Shown piece after piece: positions 48,493-61,645 of a stretch of 64,000 nucleotides of DNA. Below the pieces are notes generated by a model. That model searched no databases and was not told the DNA's origin. It saw only the letters and a program-made list of their open reading frames with translations. This stretch comes from Pseudomonas aegrilactucae (GTDB taxonomy: Bacteria > Pseudomonadota > Gammaproteobacteria > Pseudomonadales > Pseudomonadaceae): the NCBI RefSeq assembly GCF_019168305.1, contig NZ_JAHTBI010000072.1, positions 40,537-104,536 on the forward strand, given 5' to 3'. Within the stretch, counting starts at the first letter, position 1; every line of letters begins with the position of its first letter. Made by a program: the position numbers and the translations under genes.

Positions 48493-49266
48493 ATGCGGCG
48501 CGTGGTGTTCAATCAGAAAGGTGGCGTGGGCAAGTCGAGCATCGCCTGCAACCTGGCGGCGGTGAGCGCCAATGAGGGGTATCGAACCCTGTTGATCGAC
48601 CTGGATGCCCAGGCCAACTCGACCCAGTACCTTACCGGGCTGACCGGCGAGGACATCCCCATGGGCATTGCCGACTTCTTCAAGCAGACCCTGTCCTCGG
48701 GGCCGTTCGCCAGGAAGAACAAGGTCGACATCTACCAGACCCCATTTGAAAACCTGCATGTGGTGACCGCCACCGCGGAGTTGGCCGACCTGCAGCCCAA
48801 GCTCGAGGCCAAGCACAAGATCAACAAGCTGCGAAAGCTGCTCGAAGCGCTTGACGAGGATTACGACCGGATCTACCTGGATACCCCGCCGGCGCTCAAC
48901 TTCTATGCGGTTTCAGCGTTGATCGCTGCTGATCGTGTGCTGATCCCCTTCGACTGCGACAGTTTTTCGCGCCAGGCGCTGTATGGGCTGCTGGCCGAGA
49001 TCGAAGAGCTGAAAGACGACCACAACGAAGGCCTGCAGGTCGAGGGGATTGTGGTCAATCAGTTCCAGGCGCGTGCCAGCCTGCCGCAGCAGATGCTCGA
49101 CGAACTGATCGCCGAGGGCTTGCCGGTGTTGCCGGTGTACCTCAACAGCTCGGTGAAGATGCGCGAATCGCACCAGGCCAGCTTGCCACTGATCCACCTG
49201 GAACCACGGCACAAGCTGACCCAGCAGTTCGTCGAACTGCATGCGTTGCTCGAAGAGGGCGCCTAG
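48493..49266 (+). CDS. Orphan ParA-family ATPase
   Basis: The 257-residue protein has the deviant Walker A KGGVGKSS (residues 9-16), LLIDLDAQANSTQYL and YLDTPPALNFYAVSAL. It is a ParA/MinD-type ATPase of chromosomal size, with no ParB or ParB-binding site next to it. Such orphans position cargo other than the chromosome, or partner with distant proteins. ATG at 48493 follows GGAGG. It converges on trxC with a four-base CTAG overlap. Confidence 0.9.
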   Translation: MRRVVFNQKGGVGKSSIACNLAAVSANEGYRTLLIDLDAQANSTQYLTGLTGEDIPMGIADFFKQTLSSGPFARKNKVDIYQTPFENLHVVTATAELADLQPKLEAKHKINKLRKLLEALDEDYDRIYLDTPPALNFYAVSALIAADRVLIPFDCDSFSRQALYGLLAEIEELKDDHNEGLQVEGIVVNQFQARASLPQQMLDELIAEGLPVLPVYLNSSVKMRESHQASLPLIHLEPRHKLTQQFVELHALLEEGA

Positions 49267-49697
49267 ACGCCCTGGCTACGCAACCATTGCATGAGTTGCG
49301 GCAGCGGGAAGGCGCCGCTCTGGCGCGCCACTTCACGGCCGTTCTTGAACAGGATCAGGCTGGGGATCGAGCGGATGCCCAGTTGCCCGGCCAGTTGCTG
49401 GTTGGTTTCGCTGTCGAGCTTGGCCAGGCGGCAGCGCCCGGCCAGTTGGCTGGCAGCCTGTTCGAAGACCGGTGCGAACGACTTGCACGGCCCGCACCAG
49501 TCTGCCCACACATCGATCAGCAGTGGCAGGTCGCCCTTGACCTGGCTGGCGTAATCGCCCTGTTTCAACTCGAACGGGGTGTTCAGCAGCACCGCCCCCT
49601 TGCAGCGCCCGCACTTGGGCGCATCGCCCAGGCGCGCGGCGGGGATGCGGTTGAGGCCGTTGCAGTGCGGGCAGGGGATGTGGAGTGGGTCGGTCAT
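49263..49697 (-). CDS. trxC: Thioredoxin 2
   Basis: The 144-residue protein has an N-terminal zinc-binding segment (Cys9, Cys12, Cys29, Cys32) and a thioredoxin fold with the active site WCGPC at Cys68 and Cys71. This layout marks TrxC, which in E. coli is induced by OxyR. It reduces disulfides in the cytoplasm. It diverges from the DUF4265-like gene with 150 bp between them. Confidence 0.94.
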   Translation of the reverse strand: MTDPLHIPCPHCNGLNRIPAARLGDAPKCGRCKGAVLLNTPFELKQGDYASQVKGDLPLLIDVWADWCGPCKSFAPVFEQAASQLAGRCRLAKLDSETNQQLAGQLGIRSIPSLILFKNGREVARQSGAFPLPQLMQWLRSQGV

Positions 49698-49847
49698 GGC
49701 GGCGGTCCGGTGCAGGCGGTTGATGTCGGATATCTGGAGGTGATGAGTGCGGATTGCAAGGTGGCGTCGACTGGCTCCAGGTCTCTGTGGCGAAGAGGGT
49801 GTAATGGTTTAGCATGCGGCCTCTCTGAACAGGCTAGGGACAGACCG

Positions 49848-50327
49848 ATGGATTGCCAACATTCGCTCCACATTCGCGTATTCGTCGACCGAAACAAACA
49901 GGGTGAGCCCGTGCACGAAACCGTGCCGGTGCACGAGGTGGGCGAGCATACCTATGAGTTGCTGTCCTCGCCGGGGCTGGCGCTGAACATGGCACGCGGC
50001 GACATCATCTGTACCGCCATCCCCGACCAGCATGTCGAGGTGGTAAAGCGTGGCGGCAACTTCTGCATTCACATCTATGCCAACGAGCTGCCACAGGATG
50101 CCGTGGACGGCCTGGAAGAGGCCGTGAAGACGCAGTTGGGCGGTACGCTGGATGGGCGCTACAAGGGCAACCTGACGCTGGCAGTGCCGGCCAGCAACGG
50201 CTTCGAGGCCATTTGCAAGGTGTTCGACGCGTTTCGTGAGCAGACCGGCGTGCAGTGGTACTACGCCAATATCTACAAGAACCTCAACGATGACGAGGAT
50301 GAAACCCTGTTGAACTGGTGGCTGTAA
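49848..50327 (+). CDS. DUF4265-like conserved hypothetical protein
   Basis: The 159-residue cytoplasmic protein begins MDCQHSLHIRVFVDRNKQGEP. It has VPVHEVGEHTYELLSSPGLALNMARGDIIC (a short all-beta start) and a C-terminal FDAFREQTGVQWYYANIYKNLNDDEDETLLNWWL. No catalytic motif is visible. The fit to DUF4265 rests on pattern and is moderate. The start at 49848 was chosen because the long upstream open frame lacks a ribosome site and runs antisense to trxC. REP pair 4 follows directly. Confidence 0.7.
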   Translation: MDCQHSLHIRVFVDRNKQGEPVHETVPVHEVGEHTYELLSSPGLALNMARGDIICTAIPDQHVEVVKRGGNFCIHIYANELPQDAVDGLEEAVKTQLGGTLDGRYKGNLTLAVPASNGFEAICKVFDAFREQTGVQWYYANIYKNLNDDEDETLLNWWL

Positions 50328-50328
50328 T

Positions 50329-50413
50329 GGCCCCTTCGCTGGCAAGCCAGCTCCCACAGGTCAGGTGTGCGCCGTAGAACCTTGTGGGAGCTGGCTTGCC
50401 AGCGAAGAGGCCG
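50329..50413. repeat. REP element pair 4 (inverted)
   Basis: Inverted pair with extended arms (GGCCCCTTCGCTGGCAAG... and its near-complement ending AGCGAAGAGGCC) just after the DUF4265-like stop. Confidence 0.93.
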
Positions 50414-50433
50414 GTGCAGTCAAGCCAGGTACA

Positions 50434-51890
50434 TCAGGACGAACAGCTGATCTCCAGGTGCTTGCCCCACTCCGGCGGCCGCTCGGCATAGGCCTGCATC
50501 CCCGGCTGTTCCTCGAACGGCCGCGTCAGCACCTGGTGCAGCCGTCGCACCTCCTCGTAATCCCCGCCCTCGGCCGCCTCGATGGCACGTTGGGCCAGGT
50601 AGTTGCGCAGGATGTACAGCGGGTTGACCGCATGCATGCGCTCGCGCCGCCCCTGGGCATTGCCCGGCTCTTCAGCCAATCGCGCCAGGTACGCCACCGC
50701 CCAGGCGTCGAACCCGGCCAGGTCGACAAAATCATCGCGCACCACCTGCACCGCGTCGCCTGCCGGCTGGTCGCCCAGCTTCCTGAAGAACAGCGTGTAA
50801 TCCACCGCCCCCTTCTGCATCAGCTCCAGCAGGCGCTCCACCAGCGCCATGTCGTTGTCGCGCGCCTCGGTCAGCCCCAGGCGCCGACGCATCAGGTCCA
50901 GGTAATGCGCCTGGTACAACGGCAGGAACAGCCCCAGCGCCTCTTTCAACGCCTCCACACTGATGAACGGCGTCAACGCCTGGGCCAGCGCGCTCAGGTT
51001 CCAGTGTGCGATCGGCACCTGGTTGCTGAAGCTGTAGCGCCCCTGGTCGTCGGAGTGGTTGCAGATGAAGCCGGCATCGAAATCGTCGAGAAACGCAAAC
51101 GGCCCGAAGTCGAAGGTGATGCCCAGGATCGACAGGTTGTCGGTGTTCATCACGCCGTGGCAGAACCCATAGGCCTGCCAGCGCGCGATCAGCTCGGCAT
51201 TGCGCTCGACAATGGTCCTGAACATCGCCAGGTACGGCTCGGGCTGCTCGCGGCAGTCGGCAAAGTGCAGGTTCAGTACATGCTCGGCCAGCTCGCGCTG
51301 CTGTTCGGGCTGGCGGGTGTAGTAGAAGTACTCGAAATGGCCGAAGCGGATATGGCTCGGGGCCAGGCGCAGCACCATGGCCGCGCGCTCCTGGGTTTCG
51401 CGCCATACCGGCGTGCTCGAGCCGATCACGCACAGGGCGCGGCTGCTGGGGATGCCCAGCGCGTGCAACGCCTCGGACGCCAGGAACTCGCGAATCGAGG
51501 AGCGCAGCACCGCGCGGCCATCGCCCATGCGCGAGTACGGCGTCTGGCCCGCGCCCTTGAGGTGCAGGTCCCAGTGCTCGCCGGCAGCGTTGTAGACCTC
51601 GCCCAGCAGTAACCCGCGGCCGTCGCCCAGGCGCGGGTTGTACGAGCCGAACTGATGCCCCGAATAGACCATGGCCCGCGGCTCGGCCTCGGCCCACAGC
51701 TTGTGCCCGCTGAACAGCTCGGCGAACACCGGCGAGTGGGCCTCGGTAGGGTCGAGGTCGAGCAGCGCCATGGCCGCCTCGCTGACCACCACAAGGCGCG
51801 GCTCGGCAATCGGCTCGGGCAGCACATGGGTGGAGAACGCGTCGCCCAGGCGGGCGAAGCGGTTGTCGAAGGTCAGCTCATCAAGGGCTT

Positions 51891-51894
<4 letters not shown>
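50434..51894 (-). CDS. selO: Protein adenylyltransferase SelO
   Basis: The 486-residue pseudokinase-fold enzyme transfers AMP to Ser, Thr or Tyr of target proteins. The family blocks YSGHQFGSYNPRLGDGRGLLLGE, GQTPYSRMGDGRAVLRSSIREFL and MNTDNLSILGITFDFGPF are present. The C-terminus is ISCSS: Cys484 is the third residue from the end, where eukaryotic SelO has selenocysteine. ATG at 51894 overlaps the mscK stop (ATGA), so it is translationally coupled to a mechanosensitive channel. Confidence 0.95.
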
Positions 51895-55223
<3,329 letters not shown>

Positions 55224-55259
55224 AGGCAGACGTCGTAGAACCGGGCAGAGAATCGAAGT

Positions 55260-57002
55260 TTAAAGGAACAACCCGGGGCCGGGTCGAGAACCTTCGGGGA
55301 ATTTGATCCCCACTTTGAGGATCTTGTTCCCTTCCATCAGTGCAACGGTCCACAAGGTGCTGTTCCATTCGATCTGGTCGCCCACCACCGGCGCGCCGCC
55401 CACCTTCTGTGCGATGAAGCGTGCCAGCGGCAGGTGCGCGTCCTGGCCGTCGAGCTGCAGGCCGTACAACGCCGCTACAGCCCCCAGTTCTGCGTCCCCT
55501 TCGAGTACGAAGTCGCCGAAGAAGCGCAGGTCCAGGCCACGCTGCGGCGCCTGGCTGAACAGCTTGCCGAGGGCCGGCAGGTTGTGCTCATGGCCGATCA
55601 CGCACAGCAGGTCGCCCACTTCCAGGGTGGTACTTCCCGACGGATGGAGCAGTTGCTGGCCACGGAACAGGGCTGCAATACGGGTGCCCTCGGGCATTTT
55701 CAGCTCGCGCAGGGCCGCGCCGATGCACCACTTCTCTGCGCCCAGGCGGTACACGAACAGCTCCCACTCGCTGGTGATGTGCACTTCCAGGGCCGAGCGC
55801 GAAATGGGCGCAGGGTCCGGCGGTACGGTCACCTTGAGCAGGCGCGCCACCCACGGCAGGCTGGTACCCTGCACCAGCAGCGAGACCAGCACGATGAAGA
55901 ACGCCAGGTTGAAGTACAGCTGCGCATCGGGCAGGCCGGCCATCAACGGGAACACCGCGAGAATGATCGGCACCGCGCCACGCAGGCCGACCCACGAGAT
56001 AAACACCTTTTCGCGCCCGTGGAAGGCCTTGAACGGCAGCAGACCGACCATCACCGACAGCGGCCGCGCGAACAGGATCATCCACAGGGCCAGGCCCAGT
56101 GCCGGCAGGGCGATCGGCAGCAGGTCGTGGGGCGTGACCAGCAGGCCCAGCACCAGGAACATGCCGATCTGCGCCAGCCAGGCCATGCCGTCGAGCATGT
56201 GCAGGATGCCGTGGCGGCTGCGGATCGGCCGGTTGCCCAGCACCAGGCCGCACAGGTACACGGCCAGGAAGCCGCTGCCGTGCAGGGCGTTGGTCAGGGC
56301 GAACACCACCAGGCCGCCGCTCACCACCAGGATCGGGTACAGGCCGCCGGCCAGGTTCATGCGGTTGACCAGCTGCAGCATCAGCCAGCCGCCGCCCAGG
56401 CCCAGCAGGCTGCCGATGCCGAACTCGCGCACCAGGTGCCCGAGCAGGCCCCAGTGCAGGCCGTTCTGGCCGCTGGCGATCATCTCGATCAGGGTCACGG
56501 TGAGGAATACTGCCATCGGGTCGTTGCTGCCCGACTCGATTTCCAGGGTGGCGGTCACCCGTTCGTTCAAGCCCTTGCCGCCCAGCAGCGAGAACACCGC
56601 AGCGGCGTCGGTGGAGCCGACGATGGCGCCGATCAGCAGGCCCTGCATCAGGTTCAGGTCGAACAGCCAGGCGGCCGCCAGGCCCGTGAGCCCGGTGGTG
56701 ATCATCACCCCGACCGTGGCCAGCGACAGCGCCGGCCACAGAGCCACGCGAAAACTCGACACGCGTGTGCGCAGGCCACCGTCGAGCAGGATCACGGCCA
56801 ATGCCAGGTTGCCCACCAGGTAGGCGGTGGGGTAGTTGTTGAAGATGATGCCGCCGCCGTCGACACCGGCGACCATGCCCACGGCCAGGATGATCACCAG
56901 GATCGGGATGCCCAGGCGCGAGGAGAGTGAACTGACCAGGATACTTGCACCTACCAGCAATGCGCCGATCAAGAACAGGCTATTGATGGTGGACGCATCC
57001 AA
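55260..57002 (-). CDS. cvrA: K+/H+ antiporter NhaP2/CvrA type
   Basis: The 580-residue protein has an N-terminal Na+/H+ exchanger domain with 12 or so helices (about 10-390, including NDPMAVFLT and SWVGLRGAVPIILAVFP). A cytoplasmic RCK_C-like domain follows (about 405-490), then a CorC/HlyC-like C-terminus. This matches CvrA/NhaP2. The start is TTG at 57002 with GGAG about 13 bases upstream. It is on the same strand as mscK with a 36-bp gap. Confidence 0.92.
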   Translation of the reverse strand: MDASTINSLFLIGALLVGASILVSSLSSRLGIPILVIILAVGMVAGVDGGGIIFNNYPTAYLVGNLALAVILLDGGLRTRVSSFRVALWPALSLATVGVMITTGLTGLAAAWLFDLNLMQGLLIGAIVGSTDAAAVFSLLGGKGLNERVTATLEIESGSNDPMAVFLTVTLIEMIASGQNGLHWGLLGHLVREFGIGSLLGLGGGWLMLQLVNRMNLAGGLYPILVVSGGLVVFALTNALHGSGFLAVYLCGLVLGNRPIRSRHGILHMLDGMAWLAQIGMFLVLGLLVTPHDLLPIALPALGLALWMILFARPLSVMVGLLPFKAFHGREKVFISWVGLRGAVPIILAVFPLMAGLPDAQLYFNLAFFIVLVSLLVQGTSLPWVARLLKVTVPPDPAPISRSALEVHITSEWELFVYRLGAEKWCIGAALRELKMPEGTRIAALFRGQQLLHPSGSTTLEVGDLLCVIGHEHNLPALGKLFSQAPQRGLDLRFFGDFVLEGDAELGAVAALYGLQLDGQDAHLPLARFIAQKVGGAPVVGDQIEWNSTLWTVALMEGNKILKVGIKFPEGSRPGPGLFL

Positions 57003-57128
57003 AGGCAGTACTCCAGGGCAGTGCAGAATAAGGTCGACTTGCTTTTTGCCTGACTTCAGCTAGCAGGTCGCGTGCCAAGGATTCTAACCTGATGAGTTGG
57101 CGGGCTGTAAAGCGATTATCGCGGGTAC

Positions 57129-57152
57129 AAAAAAAGCACCGCCCGGGTGCTT
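57129..57152 (-). terminator. Terminator of the betIBA operon
   Basis: On the minus strand, stem AAGCACC / GGTGCTT with a CGGGC-type loop followed by seven or more T. It lies about 125 bp after the betA stop, beyond REP pair 5. Confidence 0.75.
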
Positions 57153-57175
57153 GATCTGCTGTTGCCAATACGGAC

Positions 57176-57263
57176 GCTTTCGCTGGCAAGCCAGCTCCCA
57201 CAGGTACCGCACTGCCCTCAAGAGCAGTGATAAACCTGTGGGAGCTGGCTTGCCGGCGAAGCG
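57176..57263. repeat. REP element pair 5 (inverted)
   Basis: Inverted pair of the same core (right arm has GCCGGCGAAGC instead of GCCAGCGAAG), 13 bp from the betA stop and before its terminator hairpin. Confidence 0.92.
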
Positions 57264-57275
57264 GGCTGCAGGGTC

Positions 57276-58973
57276 TTAAGCCTGCGCCACTTCACGCATC
57301 GGCTTGCCCTTCACCGGCGCACCATTGGCCACATAGTATTTGGCCGTGCTGCGCGGCAATGGCTGGCGACCACGGATCCTGTCGGCGATTTTCTCCGCCA
57401 TCATGATCGTCGGCGCGTTCAGGTTGCCGGTGGTGATGATCGGCATGATCGAGGCATCCACGACGCGCAGCCCCTGCATGCCATGCACGCGGCCCTGGTG
57501 GTCGACCACCGCCATCTCGTCGGTGCCCATCTTGCACGAGCACGATGGGTGGAAGGCCGTTTCGGCGTGCTCACGGATGAAGGTATCCAGCTGCTCGTCG
57601 GTCTGCACCTCGGCGCCCGGGCTGATCTCGCGGCCACGGTAGGCGTCCAGCGCCGGCTGCGCCATGATCTCGCGGGTCAGGCGGATGCCGTCACGGAACT
57701 CCTGCCAGTCCTGCTCGGTGGCCATGTAATTGAACAGGATGCTCGGGTGCTGGCGCGGGTCGCGCGATTTCAGCTGGATACGGCCGCGGCTGGGCGAGCG
57801 CATCGAACCCATGTGCGCCTGGAAGCCGTGTTCCTGTACGCCGTTGCTGCCGTTGTAGTTGATCGCCACCGGCAGGAAGTGGTACTGGATGTTCGGCCAG
57901 TCGAACTCAGGGCGCGAGCGGATGAAGCCGCCGGCCTCGAACTGGTTGCTGGCGCCGATACCGGTGCCGGCGAACAGCCACTGCGCACCAATGGCCGGCT
58001 GGTTGTACCAGAGCAGCGACGGGTACAACGACACTGGCTGGGTGCAGGCGTATTGCAGGTACAGCTCGAGGTGGTCCTGCAGGTTTTCACCCACGCCCGG
58101 CAGGTCATGGACCACCGGAATGTTCAGGCTTTCGAGCAGGGCGGCCGGGCCTACACCGGAACGCTGCAGCAGTTGCGGCGAGGCGATGGCGCCGCTGCAC
58201 ACGATGACTTCCTTGCGTGCACGGGCCTCGACGCGCTCTTCGCTGGCGCCTACCAGGTAGGTTACGCCCACGGCGCGCTTGCCTTCGAACAGCACGCGGT
58301 CACTCAGGGCATGGGTGACGATGGTCAGGGTCGAGCGCTTCTTGGCCGTGTCCAGGTAACCGCGTGCGGTACTGGCGCGCCGGCCGTTCGGCGTGACGGT
58401 ACGGTCCATCGGGCCGAACCCTTCCTGCTGATAGCCGTTCAGGTCTTCGGTACGTGGGTAACCGGCCTGCACGCCGGCTTCGACCATGGCGTGGAACAGC
58501 GGGTTGTTGCCGGCTTTTGGCGTGGTCACGCTGACCGGGCCTTCGCCGCCGTGGTAGTCGTTGGGGCCGATGTCACGGGTTTCCGCCTTGCGGAAATACG
58601 GCAGGCAGTCCAGGTACGACCAGTCTTCCAGGCCTGGCAGCTTGGCCCAGCCGTCGTAGTCCATGGCGTTGCCGCGGATGTAGCACATGCCGTTGATCAG
58701 CGACGAGCCACCCAGGCCCTTGCCGCGACCACACTCCATGCGGCGGCCGTCCATGTGGGGCTCCGGATCGGTCTCGTAGGCCCAGTTGTAGCGACGGCCC
58801 TGCAGCGGGAAGGCCAGCGCGGCCGGCATCTGCGTGCGGAAGTCGGCGCGGTAGTCCGGGCCGCCGGCTTCAAGCAGCAATACGGTGACGCCTTCGTCTT
58901 CGGTCAGGCGGGTCGCCAGGGTGTTGCCGGCCGAGCCGGCCCCGACGATGATGTAGTCAAATACGTGGGACAT
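57276..58973 (-). CDS. betA: Choline dehydrogenase
   Basis: The 565-residue GMC-family flavoprotein oxidises choline to betaine aldehyde, and can also act on the aldehyde. The FAD motif IIVGAGSAGNTLATRLTE lies at residues 7-24. The GMC signatures GRGKGLGGSSLINGMCYIRG and GAIASPQLLQRSGVGP and the C-terminal HPSCSCKMG region are present. ATG at 58973 fits the MSHVFDYIIVG start. It follows betB by 82 bp in the betIBA operon. Confidence 0.97.
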   Translation of the reverse strand: MSHVFDYIIVGAGSAGNTLATRLTEDEGVTVLLLEAGGPDYRADFRTQMPAALAFPLQGRRYNWAYETDPEPHMDGRRMECGRGKGLGGSSLINGMCYIRGNAMDYDGWAKLPGLEDWSYLDCLPYFRKAETRDIGPNDYHGGEGPVSVTTPKAGNNPLFHAMVEAGVQAGYPRTEDLNGYQQEGFGPMDRTVTPNGRRASTARGYLDTAKKRSTLTIVTHALSDRVLFEGKRAVGVTYLVGASEERVEARARKEVIVCSGAIASPQLLQRSGVGPAALLESLNIPVVHDLPGVGENLQDHLELYLQYACTQPVSLYPSLLWYNQPAIGAQWLFAGTGIGASNQFEAGGFIRSRPEFDWPNIQYHFLPVAINYNGSNGVQEHGFQAHMGSMRSPSRGRIQLKSRDPRQHPSILFNYMATEQDWQEFRDGIRLTREIMAQPALDAYRGREISPGAEVQTDEQLDTFIREHAETAFHPSCSCKMGTDEMAVVDHQGRVHGMQGLRVVDASIMPIITTGNLNAPTIMMAEKIADRIRGRQPLPRSTAKYYVANGAPVKGKPMREVAQA

Positions 58974-59055
58974 GGTGTGTACCCTCATTGGCAGTGAGCA
59001 GGGGAGCGGGGGAGGCACCCGGGCCGTGGAGCCCGGGCGCGGCTGCACGGGGTGC

Positions 59056-60528
<1,473 letters not shown>

Positions 60529-60557
60529 AGTGTCCTCGCAAGTGCAGTGTGTGTTGG

Positions 60558-61223
60558 CTATGCGCGCTGTGCTCCTGCTTGTTTGGCAATCGCGACGCGC
60601 GGTGGTTCAGAGGCCTGGGTATGTGTGTCCGGGCTCGTCTGTTTAGCCAGTTGTAGATCCATGTATTCGTAGGCGATCTGCTTTGCCTGGTCGGTGTCGA
60701 AGGCATCCCCCGACAACGCGCCGCGCAGCCACAGCCCGTCGATCAACGCAGCCAGCCCGCGGGCCGCGCTGCGTGCTTCAGGCAGGGGCAGCGTGCGGCG
60801 GAACTGGCAGCACAGGTTGGAATACAAGCGGTGATCGTTGATCCGCTGCAACCGGTGCAAAGACGGCTGGTGCATGCTGGCGGCCCAGAAGGCCAGCCAG
60901 GTTTTCATTGCCGGGCCGTTGACCTGACTGGCGTCGAAGTTGCCTTCGATGATCACCTGCAGGTAGGCACGCGGGCTGTCGTCCTTGAGCGCCTGGCGGC
61001 GTGCCGAGACATTCTCGATCAGCACGTTCATCAGGTACCGCATGGTCGCTGCGATCAGGCCGTTCTTGTCCTGAAAGTAGTGACTGATGATGCCGTTCGA
61101 CACACCGGCCAAACGGGCGATCAGCGCAATGCTGGCATCCCCCAGCCCGACCTGATCGATGGCCGTCAACGTGGCTTCGATCAACTGCTGGCGGCGGATG
61201 GGTTGCATACCGACCTTGGGCAT
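60558..61223 (-). CDS. betI: Choline-responsive TetR-family repressor BetI
   Basis: The 221-residue repressor begins MPKVGMQPIRRQQLIEATLTAIDQVG with a TetR HTH (ASIALIARLAGVSNGIISHYF, about 32-52). Its C-terminal domain binds choline. ATG at 61223 with GAGGAG upstream is preferred to GTG/ATG codons three further up. It is first in the betIBA operon and lies opposite betT, with the operator between them. Confidence 0.96.
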   Translation of the reverse strand: MPKVGMQPIRRQQLIEATLTAIDQVGLGDASIALIARLAGVSNGIISHYFQDKNGLIAATMRYLMNVLIENVSARRQALKDDSPRAYLQVIIEGNFDASQVNGPAMKTWLAFWAASMHQPSLHRLQRINDHRLYSNLCCQFRRTLPLPEARSAARGLAALIDGLWLRGALSGDAFDTDQAKQIAYEYMDLQLAKQTSPDTHTQASEPPRVAIAKQAGAQRA

Positions 61224-61292
61224 CTTGCACATCTCCTCAGGCCTTCGGGCAGACGACAGGCGGCTACCGGGCGAAGGCCAGTCTATTTTGTT

Positions 61293-61312
61293 TTGATTGA
61301 ACGTTCAATCAA
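61293..61312. promoter_or_regulatory. BetI operator
   Basis: Perfect 20-bp palindrome TTGATTGAACGTTCAATCAA, 70 bp upstream of the betI start. It closely resembles the known E. coli BetI site and is placed to control betI and betT. The rest of the 422-bp betI-betT gap (61224-61645) holds a TTGACA at 61344 and a partial repeat GAACGTTGAA near 61437, but no gene. Confidence 0.9.
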
Positions 61313-61645
61313 CAAAGAATAAGCTCTGCGACAATTCGCGCCATTGACAGGGTTTTCTGACCCTTCGCTGACGCAGATTGGCACCCCAAAAAAGACGTGT
61401 AACCCCCGAAATGCAAGGCGTGCACGGGTTTAAACGGAACGTTGAACAGCAGTGCCCTGCGGTGTCGCACCGCGCGGCGAACCCTCATGACGGGGTTCTT
61501 GTGCTGTTTTTTCAACGCACCCGGTTTGGGATCACGGTTTTTCAAGGTGCTTTTATAACACCTGACGCAGTAGGGCTATTGCACCAATTGCGCGGGTGAC
61601 GGGTCGATTCGTGTTTTCTCTCGCACTGCCTGGAGCATCTGTGCA

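Noticed and set aside
61309..61545. 78-codon minus-strand frame in the betI-betT gap
   Set aside because: Sits over the betT promoter region, no ribosome site, no recognisable protein features.
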